DNA of 64,000 bases from NCBI GenBank assembly GCA_037903355.1, contig JBAJFE010000020.1:286174-350173 (forward strand), written 5' to 3'. The notes under the pieces were generated by a model. That model did not search any database and was not told where the DNA came from. It was given only the letters and a program-made list of their open reading frames with translations. Of the stretch, positions 1-10,300 are shown piece after piece. The DNA comes from Trichuris trichiura. Lineage: Eukaryota > Nematoda > Enoplea > Trichinellida > Trichuridae. The position numbers and the translations under genes are program-made. The number at the start of each line of letters is the position of its first letter. Within the stretch, counting starts at the first letter, position 1.

Positions 1-492
1 GTATGAAATCAAAACTACATAACAAATGGTTCTTTTAAAATTAACATGTTTTGTGCGAGAATGTTGTGCAGCATAAACCATATGGAGACGTCCATTAGAC
101 TAATCCTGTTTTCAACTGTAGCTGTCCCTTAGCTTAAACGTGCATAGATTGCTTACTTGATTTTCTAAGAGAACCATTTAAGTTTTGCCGCATCAGTTCG
201 TTGGGGTGTAAACTTCCGCATTGCCAAACTAAAAGACTACAAAATATCACAAATACTGGAAAATGGCAATTGTGTATGGGGTAATCCTCGAGCTGAAAAC
301 GAAGTGGTGACAGTTTTAATGATTTAAGAAAGCCGCTTTCCCATTTTGATTTGATAAATGGAGTTTGCTGAGTCTACACGAGCATTATGTGTGGGTGAAA
401 TAAAAGTAAAATATGCAAAATAGAGCAGCCGATTTGTACGATGAAAAGCAAATTAAACTGCTTAAATGTTCACCCGTCGATAGCTTACGAAG
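1..492. other. No gene seen
   Basis: No coding exon or recognisable repeat was found here. On the minus strand this stretch is downstream of the secreted-peptide gene. A minus-strand ATTAAA at about 313-318 is a weak candidate for its polyadenylation signal. Confidence 0.4.
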
Positions 493-1036
493 TTAAAAGG
501 TTTTTCGGATTGCTATGAATGGTACTGCACTTGCTGGCAGACCATTGCGAACATGCTGCCATACTTTCGAAACTCCTCTTTTGACCTTTGACCAAGTCTT
601 TTTTATCCATTTTCCAAATCCACGCTTGTATCGCTTTTTTGGCTTCATCGAGTCTCCATCAGCGCCTAGAATAGCATTTTCAATGGCCTTTGTTTGCTTA
701 AGCAGCTTGGTGAACAGGCAACATAAGCGTATACCTGGATAACATGGGGTGTCCTTGCTCCTACCACATCTTACTTGTCCCTCAATATTTTTTGCAATCA
801 GTCCATTTTGCGACTTGTCCTTTTGCTTTTTCTGGCCGTCAGCCAACCACTGTTCATCAATAGCGTGTAGTCCTTCACTATCTGCTTTTCTAGACGAGCG
901 AAATGACTATACGTCTTTTATTAAATTATTGTCATCGTTACTGCTGCAGTTTTGCTTTCTTTCGGTCACTATTAATGACAAGCGATGTTCCGCATATGGC
1001 AAGATAGCAAAGCAAGAGTTGAAAGAACATTCCCAT
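493..1036 (-). CDS. Secreted cationic peptide precursor (antimicrobial-peptide-like), 2 exons
   Basis: Exon 1 runs 1036 to 942 and exon 2 runs 889 to 493. They are joined across a 52-nt intron (GTAACG...CTAG) with matching phase (CA+A), giving 163 residues. I chose the ATG at 1036 because it is followed by a typical signal peptide: a short n-region, then a hydrophobic stretch FFQLLLCYLAICGTSLVI. The pro-region is Lys/Glu/Asp-rich and has four cysteines (73, 81, 88, 89). A furin-type site RYKR lies at about 118-121. The last 42 residues have about ten Lys/Arg, no acidic residue and three Trp. They read as an amphipathic helix, then a Pro/Ala/Val/Ile tail, the layout of cecropin-type antimicrobial peptides (KW near the start, then K-V-x-Q-x-V-R-N-G). 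The cecropin comparison is from memory. Function is inferred; the splice phase, signal peptide and TATA box are directly visible. Confidence 0.7.
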
Positions 1037-1073
1037 TGCACTGCGTTGCTTTTCGTTGCGCTTAAGCTGCTGA

Positions 1074-1080
1074 TTTTATA
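1074..1080 (-). promoter_or_regulatory. TATA box of the secreted-peptide gene
   Basis: On the minus strand CTATAAAAT lies about 40 nt before the start codon at 1036. Transcription would start near 1047, leaving a 5' leader of roughly ten bases. Its position supports the chosen start and the minus-strand gene model. Confidence 0.55.
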
Positions 1081-2623
1081 GGAACGCTAAGCTGCTGTTG
1101 CTAATGATTTATTTAAGCACGAGCCCGTCGTAGTAGCGAAGCTAGTTTTTAATGGCAATACCTCTAACTTCGACAGCCATAATGCTAACCTTGTTATCGG
1201 AAAATAAGAATGAAGCCGTTTATTTCAAACGTTGGTTAGTTGCTGTCCGCGTAATCACATTCGAGCTTTCTGAACGAAGGCAGGTGTTTCTTGACTAATG
1301 TTTAAGCAGTTACCGGATCTTTAGAAGCAACTTTAGTTTTCCTAAAAACGTGCTCTTTTTCCTTGAAGCAACATATCAAAAGGGGAAACAGTTGTGTTGG
1401 TCGGGCATGGAACAGCGGTTTGATAGTTCTCTGCACGCAATGCGAAGATGTTTGCAGAATTTTCTTAATTAAGCATTCACATTTCATCCATTCATTCAGC
1501 GTCTTTCACAATTGGTATTTGCAAATGCGTTAGCTTCCAATAAAGTTATACCGAGTTCCGAAGTTGATTCAGCTTATTTTATTATCGCTATTTGTAAATA
1601 TGTTGATATCAAAGAAATCTGATTGTAAGAAGCCTAAAAATTTCTTTGCGTCCATACATTATAATTTCTCAGGACAAACGACTGCGCCTATTTATATTAA
1701 AACACCTGATAATGCTTGTAGTTGAATATAATTATTAATAGGTGCTCTGTTCTGGCCATAGCTCCTCTGCTAAAAAATGCCGTCTACATAACGGGGAAAG
1801 TAATGTTATCAAAACAATTTCCCCCGTACGCCCGTGATTCAGATTGCCAAATGGATGCTTGGTAGTATACACAATCATTGACGATTAAATCTCGAGCTTT
1901 AGGCGTTTTGATGGTTTCAACAGCCACCTAAATTGGCCATCATTGCTTTTGGCAGCTGACTACATCCCAGGAAGAAAAACTATGATGTTTGTTTTCGGGA
2001 AAATGTTCGACGTTCAAATATTGCAAACGCAAAATGAGGCCTTGTTTTGAGGATAAATTGGTCATCTGAATGATTGCCCAACTTGGGAAACTGAAAAACA
2101 AGAAGCAAGCCGTCGAACAAGCCTAACCAAAATTCAGTTATCTAGCGAACAAGCAGAGGCAAAAAGGCTGCCTGCTTTATTGTCAGGAGTTTTTTGACTC
2201 AAGATTAAAGCTCATTCAATGCGAAAGTGCGCTAACGTTTAAGAAGACATCTCACGTCTGTCGTATTGTGTTTAAAATGTGTAGAGTCTTTTAGCTTCGA
2301 GATTAAAAGTTGATTATAAAAAGCGTTTTATAATAATTGGGCCGTTGTAAATTATGTAGGCATTAGTAAATTAGGTACGTTTCTGAACATTTCTGCGTCC
2401 CCTGCGAAGTCGCCAAGTTGCAAGGAAGTGAAATTACTTGTCTGAGTATGATGATTTAAAGTACCAGTTGCTCATCTCAAGGTTTAGCTATGATTCCCTC
2501 CATTTAGTCTTTGGCAGCAAGAAACAAAGATTAAAAACGCAGTACATATGCTTAATTCAAACCAAATAATTAATCACTGGTGAGCGATGATGCTAATCTC
2601 ATGGTAGCCATCTGAATAATACA
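1081..2623. other. Intergenic, nothing recognised
   Basis: AT-rich sequence with only very short open frames. I saw no coding exon, transposon end or tandem repeat that I could support. Confidence 0.4.
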
Positions 2624-2636
2624 TACTGAACTATTA
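2624..2636 (+). repeat. 13-bp target-site duplication, left
   Basis: TACTGAACTATTA here is repeated exactly at 3431-3443. The pair brackets the fold-back element between them, so it is best read as a target-site duplication. Confidence 0.7.
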
Positions 2637-2683
2637 TTTTCATAAAGTTTTGTTACGGACTCCCCGTTTTTTCTGAAGCTTTT

Positions 2684-2731
2684 ACTTGCGAAGCTTTCGT
2701 CCCGCCACCATGGGCCGTCATCAGCGCAACG
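2684..2731 (-). ncRNA. Hammerhead-ribozyme-like motif, left arm
   Basis: On the minus strand the order is TTGCG, CTGATGA, an 19-nt interval, GAAA, GCTT, then CGCAA. The outer TTGCG/CGCAA would form a 5-bp stem I, and the self-complementary AGCT would form a minimal stem III. Stem II is poorly formed in this copy, so it may be a relic. The partner motif is in the right arm. Confidence 0.45.
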
Positions 2732-3302
2732 AATGAACAAACAAATTTTAACAAAAACATTTTGCCTTCACCAGGATTGGCTGGCGAGGCGCTCTTCCGT
2801 ATTACTGACCGACGTGGGTTCCTATCGAGTCGACCTTGACTCATCGAGGTTGACTCCACGTGGCCGGTGTCACTTCAGGGCAGCCATCACGCAGCCGTCT
2901 CCGGTGAAAGCACAACATAAAATGGCGGGGAAACCGACGAAACAGTCATTGTGGACAAGGTTGAAACATTGAAATTTAAACCGTTAACTCCACCTCCCTT
3001 AATTTTCTTTCTTATTTTCTTTTTTCTCCGTTTTATTCTTCTTTTTTTGCTTACTTTTTTTACCACAGCCATGTGGTAGCCATTGTGCTCCGTTTGCACT
3101 TGGTTTGTTGTGTTGTGCTTTCACTGGAAACGACTGCGTGATGGCTGCTCTGAAGTTACACCAGCCACGTGGAGTCAACCTCGATGAGTCAGGGTCGACT
3201 GGACAGGAACCCATGTCGGTCGGTAAAACGGAAGGGCGCCTCACCTGCCAATCCTAGTGAAGGCAAGGAGATGTTTTTTGTTAATATTTGTTTGTTCGTT
3301 CG

Positions 3303-3347
3303 TTGCGCTGACGACGGACCATGGTCGCGAGCCGAAAGCTTCGCAGG
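3303..3347 (+). ncRNA. Hammerhead-ribozyme-like motif, right arm
   Basis: The order is TGCG, CTGACGA (3308-3314), interval, GAAA (3334-3337), GCTT, then CGCA. Stem I (TGCG/CGCA) is intact. Stem II is weak beyond GG/CC. Predicted cleavage would follow position 3341. Confidence 0.45.
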
Positions 3348-3430
3348 TAAAAGTTTCAGAAAAAACTGAAAGTCCGTAACAAAGCTTTATGAAAAAACTG
3401 AAATCCTGTTAAAGAAGAAGTGAAAATCAG

Positions 3431-3443
3431 TACTGAACTATTA
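3431..3443 (+). repeat. 13-bp target-site duplication, right
   Basis: Exact copy of the 13 bases at 2624-2636, directly after the right arm of the fold-back element. Confidence 0.7.
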
Positions 3444-3967
3444 ATACTGATAGTAATGTAAGGATGGATTGTACAAGCAAATTGGATGTGCTCACAATTC
3501 AACAAATAGTGCATATTTCATGCGCTAATTAGAAGAGGGTAAAAGGAACTATAAAAATTATGACAGCGAAACAGCAGTGAAAATTTTTGGAAGTAGACCG
3601 TATCAGCTGAGTACTAATATAGAGCTAATAGGAAAATTATACGTTCTTTCTTGGCGTGTTTAAGTCAGAAGTTCTTTGGAATTCTTTGAAGTGTTAGAGA
3701 GCACTTTGTTTGACGTTCCTGTTTATGCATAGCAGATAAAAACGTCAGCTATGTTATCCTGACGATTTCCAAGGAACAGACATTTTTCGGAAGGTCCTTG
3801 TACTGTTCTGACTGCTCATTCGTCATTTGGCAGTCTTAGGGGTTTCGCGGTTAGAAATACTGGATATATCAGAAATCAGACTGTTTCAAAGAAGTTGGAA
3901 TGAACCTGTACTACTGAATTAGAAAAGATCTTTTAGTCCGTTTCCAAAAGCTTGAGGCCTACACGTA
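3444..3967. other. Intergenic, nothing recognised
   Basis: No open frame of note, no transposon end and no RNA gene seen. Confidence 0.35.
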
Positions 3968-5043
3968 TACAGTTGGCTCTCGTTATCCGCGGTTAATTCG
4001 TGCAAAATGTTGAGGTTTTACCGCGTTAAGCTGGATCCGCGTTGTATAAGATACCCTATGAAAAAGGCTAAATAGCTTATATTCTAGCTGCGTATTTCGT
4101 CCTGTCCCCTTGAGTTCCCTCCGCAACGGTTACCATACCTACTGATCCTTCGAAGCTTGGTACTAGAGAACCCAGCTACAAGATAATGACATCAGTGAGA
4201 CTGTGCTTGTCCAATGGGGCCAGCGATCAGAGTTCGGTTCGTTAGATACAAGAAAGGATAAAAGTAAGATGCTCTTTCTTTACCCGCCTGGGAAACGCCT
4301 TGCTTTAATGAGCTAAGCGATGTATTGGTGCGCGGAATATGTACAGCGCAGGGGAAATATAAAATACATAGGCGCATTTAAGCAAAAATAGTGAACATCA
4401 CACAGAACACAACATAGAGCAAAACATCTACGGCAAAAACGTTTAGAGCATCATGAATCAGTTTACCCACTTTCTGTAAGTCGGCGCAGATCTCCTGAAG
4501 AACGGCCAGTCCTAAGGTTTTATGAGAACATGTTGGTAGCAAAACTTCTCGCCTTAAAATGTTAGTCTTCGCAGCTGCTGGAGTTTTATTTAAAAACATT
4601 GTTATAGGGAGCTGTATCTGCCTTTTCTTCGCTTTATCGAATAAATCCTGTAGCGGCTTTAACGAAACCGTTATTCTTCGTAGAACCATGATGCCACGTT
4701 CCATGGATGGATCGTAGTCAGCAATCATATCCTTTAGGACCTGCGCTTGCCGGAAAATACTGGCAAGCTTTTGCAGCGTTTAACTCGACGGTGTTTAAGC
4801 TCCTGTATTTTCCGGGCAGCGTCGTCGTCGTCGCTGCCCGTAGGTGATTGCATCACTTCCTCGAATTCTTCGTTGTTGAACGGTTCTTCTCATTCTTCTA
4901 TGCGCTCCCTGATATCTTCTTCTACCGTGTCGGAGAAACCTTCACCTCTCAACTCGTTGTCAAAATTCACTATGTCCATAGCCTTCTCATCGATATATAT
5001 ATAGTATATAGATATATATATAGCCACTATATATATATATATA
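3968..5043 (-). mobile_element. Tigger/pogo-type transposon fragment with one terminal repeat
   Basis: Starts with a TA dinucleotide and CAGTTGGCTCTCGTTATCCG at 3970, the form of a Tigger terminal repeat. Inside, on the minus strand (about 4985 down to 4378), is the decayed C-terminal part of a Tigger transposase: an acidic segment followed by a helical region (KPLQDLFDKAKKRQIQLPIT and onward). Stops and frameshifts break it. The N-terminal and catalytic parts are missing, and a second element begins at 5044 in a TA-rich tract. The same C-terminal segment reappears inverted at 6545-7124. Confidence 0.6.
4992..5043. repeat. (TA)n-rich tract
   Basis: About 50 bp of TATATA repeats with a few interruptions, directly at the left end of the next Tigger-type element. 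The inverted counterpart at 6536-6545 is much shorter, so the tract has expanded on this side. Confidence 0.7.
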
Positions 5044-6535
5044 CAGTAGGCCCTCGTTATACGCGGTCTTTTTATTCGCGGATTTGACTCAACGCGGTTT
5101 GTCTTTAGAAAACAATGACTTAATTTTTAGCAGAGATTGACGAACCGCTGCTGAACATGATAGCAGCGCAGTATTCTTTTTTGTGTATGTAGTGGTAGGG
5201 TTTCATGACGCGGCCTGAGAAAATGTTTTTTTCTATTCTTATGTCTTCTCAACCCAGCGCGTAATGCTAATACCTCGTGTTACGCCAATGAGCTACACTC
5301 ACTTGTTGCTTTTAGTTTCTCATTGCCCCAAATTAAGCCTAGGTGTCTCATGCTATTGTAAGTCAATTTCTTAAATCATAAGGGCTTATGAATAGTAATC
5401 AACTTCCTTACCCATAGAAGCAGTTAAGTTTTCAATATTGACTGTCTCAGAAAGGCTGCATAAGTTTTCTGAAGAAACATTGTAAGATCGCTTAATGCAG
5501 CAAAGTTTTAAATTTGCTTAAGCTAATTGCCTGCTTGATGGATTAAGAAGTCCGTTAACAACAGCAAAGATTGAAAATGGTAACAGCACAGCTTAGTCTA
5601 CTGAACTTGAAATGTCGTTTGTGTGCAACAATTTTAAGTAAAAAAAATGCAATTTGCAGCATAGTTTAAACACTTCTATTAGTGAAAAGTGCAAATCGAT
5701 GTCAGAATCGTCACCCCATTATGTTCATCCAAGATAGTCGTTGCTCAATACTGACAGCTGCTAAACGACCTGGGTTTTAATTGTTGAAGATTGAGAAGGC
5801 TGAGAGAAGAATTTTATGCTTAGGTGACAATAGAAGATGGTTGCCTCAAAGCTTCCGGAACGCTTTTGCTTCTGCAGCCAGCAGAAGTTAATTAACTTTC
5901 AACATAGGCCTTTCGGATCACCAGTGACTTATCATCAGCATGAACTCTGCCACTCAGCGGAAAAGGTCATGCCGCCTGAAAAATCTTCTACCTAGCCAAC
6001 ATTCAAGTAAAAGATAACATAGCTGATGTGAAGGTGCAAGCAACGATTGTTGTTAAAGACGAACTGGAATCAATGGTGCCAGCTGAGGTTCAGAGATTTT
6101 ACTTTTCGCTTACATCATTGAAACAGTTTCTTTGTAAGGAACTGTAGTAGTTCATGCGGAGTACGCAGTCTTTATTGTTACGATGTTGTCCGTAGCTTCG
6201 TGCTAACTTTGTTTATACTGAAATAGCAGGGCAATACCGTAACAATAAAAGCCTGTATATTTCGCGTACAGCTGAAACAGTGTATTCTGAAAGTAATTCG
6301 CATTCCAATATATTTTTGGATAGTTGAATGTCATTGTTTTCTTTAATATGTTCTTCACTAAACTATTTATTTAACACTAATTGATATTAGTAACTACGAG
6401 CAATTTCGTGTCTATTTGTAGTGTACACGAGAAAGCGCGCATGTTATTTACAAAGGATTCTATATCTTGCGCAGGGGACTCGACTTTACGCGGAAAGTCC
6501 TGGAACCAAAAACCGCGAATAACGAGGGCCTACTG
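5044..6535. mobile_element. Tigger/pogo-type non-autonomous element with terminal inverted repeats
   Basis: Left end CAGTAGGCCCTCGTTATACG at 5044 and its near-perfect reverse complement ending at 6535 form terminal repeats of over 20 bp. Both sides are flanked by TA, the usual pogo/Tigger target duplication. I recognise no transposase between them. A weak hammerhead-like string at 5901-5945 was considered and not called. Confidence 0.7.
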
Positions 6536-6544
6536 TATATATAG

Positions 6545-7124
6545 TGGACATGGACATAGTAAACTTTGACAACGAGTTGGGAGGTGAGGGTTTCCCGACA
6601 CGGTAGAAGAAGATATCAGGGAACACATTGAAGATTGTGGGGAACCGTTCAACGACGAAATCGAGGAACTGATGCAATCACCTAAGGGCAGTGACGACGA
6701 CAACGACGACGACGTTATAGAAGATAGAGAAGTTCAGACACCCTCGGAGTGGACGCTGCAAAAGCTTGCCAGCATGTAACGGCAAGCGCAGGTCCTAAAG
6801 GATATGATTGCTGACTACAATCCATCCATGGAACATGGGATCATGGTTATACGAAGAATAACGATTTCGTTGAAGCCGCTACAAGATTTATTAGATAAAG
6901 CGAAGAAAAGGCAGATACAGCTCCCTATAACAATGTTTTTAAATAAAACTCCAGCAGCTGCGATGACTAACATTTTAAGGCGAGAAGTCTTGCTACCAAC
7001 AAGTTCAAGCAACCCTAGGGCTGGCCGATCTCCAGGGGATCTGCGCCCACCTACAGAAGGTGGGTAAACTGATTCATGATGCCGTAGACGTTTTGCTCTA
7101 TGTTGATGTGTTCTGTGTGATGTT
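6545..7124 (+). pseudogene. Tigger transposase C-terminal fragment (inverted copy)
   Basis: Reads MDIVNFDNEL, an acidic stretch ending EELMQSPKGS, then the same helical segment (KPLQDLLDKAKKRQIQLPIT) as the minus-strand copy at 4378-4985. An in-frame stop lies at about 6777-6779. The copy ends abruptly at 7124, where the copia LTR starts. It forms the right arm of a 2.7-kb fold-back with 4378-5043. Confidence 0.6.
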
Positions 7125-7236
7125 TGTTGGAAATATATCAACTCATACAGTACGCGTTACATATCCTACACATCACGTTAACTCTCTACTGTGTTCTCAC
7201 CAATAAACGGTGTACTCTGCGTTCGAAGTTACAGCA
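7125..7236 (+). repeat. 5' LTR of the copia element
   Basis: 112 bp starting TG and ending CA, with AATAAA near its 3' end. It matches 11514-11621, with many substitutions and a 4-nt gap (about 85% by eye), so the insertion is old. Confidence 0.8.
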
Positions 7237-7250
7237 GGTTATGGGCCCAG
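7237..7250 (+). other. Copia primer-binding site (initiator tRNA-Met, internal half-tRNA type)
   Basis: GGTTATGGGCCCAG follows the 5' LTR directly. It is complementary to the anticodon-stem region of eukaryotic initiator tRNA-Met (CUGGGCCCAUAACC). Drosophila copia uses an internal fragment of the same tRNA, so this element probably does too. Confidence 0.7.
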
Positions 7251-7378
7251 ACACCGTCGCTCTACGCAAATCTCGAAGAGTCAGTAAGACACGAAGTCGA
7301 CCAGCTATTACTGGCTGCAGCGTTAACCGTAAGTACTCTTGAATATTGTTGGTCAAAGGGTAAAGCAGTCGCGACGCG

Positions 7379-10300
7379 ATGGCTACGGTTAAAATTGTTC
7401 CTCTCGGGAAGGACAAATACGACTCGTGGAAGATGCAGGCCAAAGCATATCTTATCAAGTCGAGCTCGTGGAAATATGTTATCGGAACACTTCCAAAGCC
7501 AAAAGAAGACGGTGATGCTGTCAATGCTTGAATGGAGGACGATGCCGCCGTGCAATCGGACCTAATCCTTATTGTCTGTCCTACGCAGTTGCAATCGCTG
7601 AGCATGTGCGAAACTTCGCATGATATGTGGAAGAAGTTGGAATCTATCCATCTCTCAAAGGGTCCTGCTCGGAAGATTCAAATGTTGAAAACTCTCCTCA
7701 CCAATAGGATAAAGGAAGATGACGACATTAAGGATCATCTGACGAACTTCTTAGTTGCGTTGACAAGCTAAAGGAGATGGGCATTGTCATCGATGATGAC
7801 TTACTGTCCATCATGATGCTGCTCATGTTACCCCCTAGTTACGACTCCTTTAGACAAGCGATGGAAGCTCAAAATGATCTTCCGAAGCCTGAGGCACTAA
7901 AGATCAAAATTCTGGAATCAGCGGAGTCTCAGAAGTTGACAACTGAAAGATCAGATGGATCTGATGCGTTGCTCATCAAGCGGTCTCCAGCTAAAGAAAA
8001 AAAATTTAGTGCGCAAAGGTCGGTACGCTGAAGATAAGCTCGAGAAATCTAAGAAAGTTGGGCCCTACTTTGTGTGCGGAAGAGTAGGACATAAAGCAAA
8101 TCATTGTCCCGACAGGAAGACGCGCTTTACATCATTCGCGTCTGCACCTGAAGCGAGGTCATTACTGCTGACTGACGGCGAACGAGCAGCAAGCGTCGAC
8201 TCGAACATGTTGAAAAACGCTTGGTGTGTTGATAGTGGAAGCACGTCGCACATGTGCTCGACGCGAGAAGCATTTGAATTCCTAACAGGATCAGCAGTCA
8301 AAAGGTTGAATCTTGCTGATAAAAGCTCAACCAGCGTGCGTGCAGTCGGTCGCGTCAAAATACAGGTTAGTGACGGGCAAAATCGTATGGATCTAAACTT
8401 GGAGAAAACTCTTCCCGTTCCAAGTTTGCGTGCAAATTTGATCTCTGTAAGCAAAGCCACAGATAGTGGCTATACCGTTGTCTTCACGAAGAGAAATGCT
8501 TATATTCTCGATGAAAAGGGAAAAAACAGTTGTCACTGCTGACCGGCAAGAAGGACTTTATTATGTCCGTCAGACGTTTGAAGAAGCCAGAGCTATTGCT
8601 CCAACGATGACAGGGTTAAAATTGCAAATATGGCATGAAAAATTCGGTCACTTGCATGAGTCAGCATTTAAGGAAGCGCTGCGCTCCAAGGGAATAAAAA
8701 TTCCGAGCAATGAAAGGTTAGGAGCCTGTGCCGTCTGTATTGCTGGAAAGATGACGCAAACACGGTTTCCTAAGGAGCAGGCCGCTCGAATTAAAAAGCC
8801 ATTTGAAATTTTATACTCTGATGTGTGTGGGCCTATGAACACGCGATCATTAGGTGGATTGTTATACTTTGCTACATTCATCGGCGATCATACGCTCTGG
8901 TGTGAAGTGCGACTTTTACGAAAGAAATGTGATTTGTTTAATGCCTTCTGTGAAGTTAAAGCACTTTTGGAAAGGCGCAGTGGCTGCAAACTGCTAAGCC
9001 TTCAAACTGACAACGGAGGAGAGCACTGCAACACTCAATTGAAACAGTACCTTGCGGAAAATGGCATCACACATAGGCTGTCCGTGCGTAGAACTCAGCA
9101 AAACGGAGTCGCTGAGCGCAAGAACAGAACATTGGTAGAGATGGCTCGATGCATGATAATACGTTCAAAAGTTCCAATATCATCCTGGACAGAAGCTATT
9201 AGCACAGCCAACCACGTTAGAAATAGGTGTCCTTCTCGGAGCCTAAATGGCAAGTCACCATTTGAATTGTAGTTCGGAAGAAAACCTCATATAGGTTATT
9301 TCCGAACATTTGGGATCAAGGGCTTCGCGCTGAACAAAAGGCCTGAAAAAGGAAAATTTGATCCCAGAGGGATACCTTGCACTTTCGCTGGATATTCTGA
9401 AGTTTCCAAAGGTTTCCGAGTTGTTTTGGATGGAGAACGTCACGTAAGCGTTACTAGAGATTTGAAGTGTGTTGACAACTTTGGAGAAACCGAAACTGTT
9501 GGAGAATTCCTTACGGCAGAAACGTTCACAAATGGTACCCGTTATGATGACCCTCAGGACGAGGGTAAGGTACGAAACGGTATCGACATTCCAGTGACCA
9601 GGAATGGACAAATGAGCGTGGGTCTGCCTGCTGAACCAGTGACAGTACCTGACAAAGAAGCTCGACGAGATGCGCAAGTTCGATGGCGCGGACGTCCCAG
9701 GTTAATCCGTACAGGAAAAAGGGGGAGACCGCGCAAGCAGTATCATTTTCGGGAGACTTCAGCTGAATGTCCAAGTGATGAATCGAAAGAAGAGACTTTT
9801 GAAAGCGTGGTGAAAAATGAAACTGTCGAACGGAACGTCGAAGCTGGTGCCGTTGCTGAAATTTCATTAGCAGAGGCAATGGAAAGTCCTGATGCCAGAG
9901 AATGGTATGATGCGATTAAAACGGAAATCTTATCCCTTGTCGAAAATAACTCATTGTTTATCATGGGAAGACCTTCAGATCGGCAAATCGTTGAAAGCCG
10001 ATTAGTTCTGTGCAACAAACTTAAGGCAGACGGGAGTTTAGAACGTCGTAAAGCTAGGCTGGTTGCCAAAGGTTACACCCAACAACATGGCACCGATTTC
10101 AAGGAGACTTTTGCTCCTGTTGTACGTCTCAATTCAATTCGTACAATGATGGCTTTAGCTGTTGAGAAAAGTTTAACAATTCATCAACTTGATATTGCTA
10201 CTGCCTTTCTAAACGGTGACTTGGAAGAAGAAATTTTCATGCAACTACCTGATTTGCTTGAAAAGATGTTGGAGGAAATTGTACAAGAAAAGGTGCTGTC

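Larger units (their letters stand above)
2637..3430. mobile_element. Non-autonomous fold-back element of Penelope type
   Basis: A 794-bp insertion bracketed by an exact 13-bp direct repeat. Its outer parts (about 2637-2925 and 3100-3430) are inverted copies of each other, diverged by roughly 10-15%. The centre (2995-3065) is a pyrimidine-rich tract. Each arm has a hammerhead-like core near its outer end, oriented outward. This is the same head-to-head layout and the same 13-bp duplication length as the reverse-transcriptase-bearing Penelope dimer at 21.3 kb. There is no reverse transcriptase here; the short open frames in the arms look incidental. Assignment to Penelope rests on the ribozyme, the inverted layout and the duplication length, not on protein. 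Confidence 0.6.

Noticed and set aside
515..742. 75-aa plus-strand frame opposite the secreted-peptide gene
   Set aside because: It has no start context or homology, and the opposite strand has a spliced gene with a signal peptide and TATA box.
5901..5945. Minus-strand CTGATGA ... GAAAGGCCTA resembling another hammerhead
   Set aside because: Stem I barely pairs (mostly G-U) and stem II needs unpaired bases at both ends. No second copy supports it.
7186..7605. 139-aa minus-strand open frame and a 124-aa plus frame over the copia leader
   Set aside because: They overlap the LTR, the primer-binding site and the gag start in wrong frames. They are shadows.
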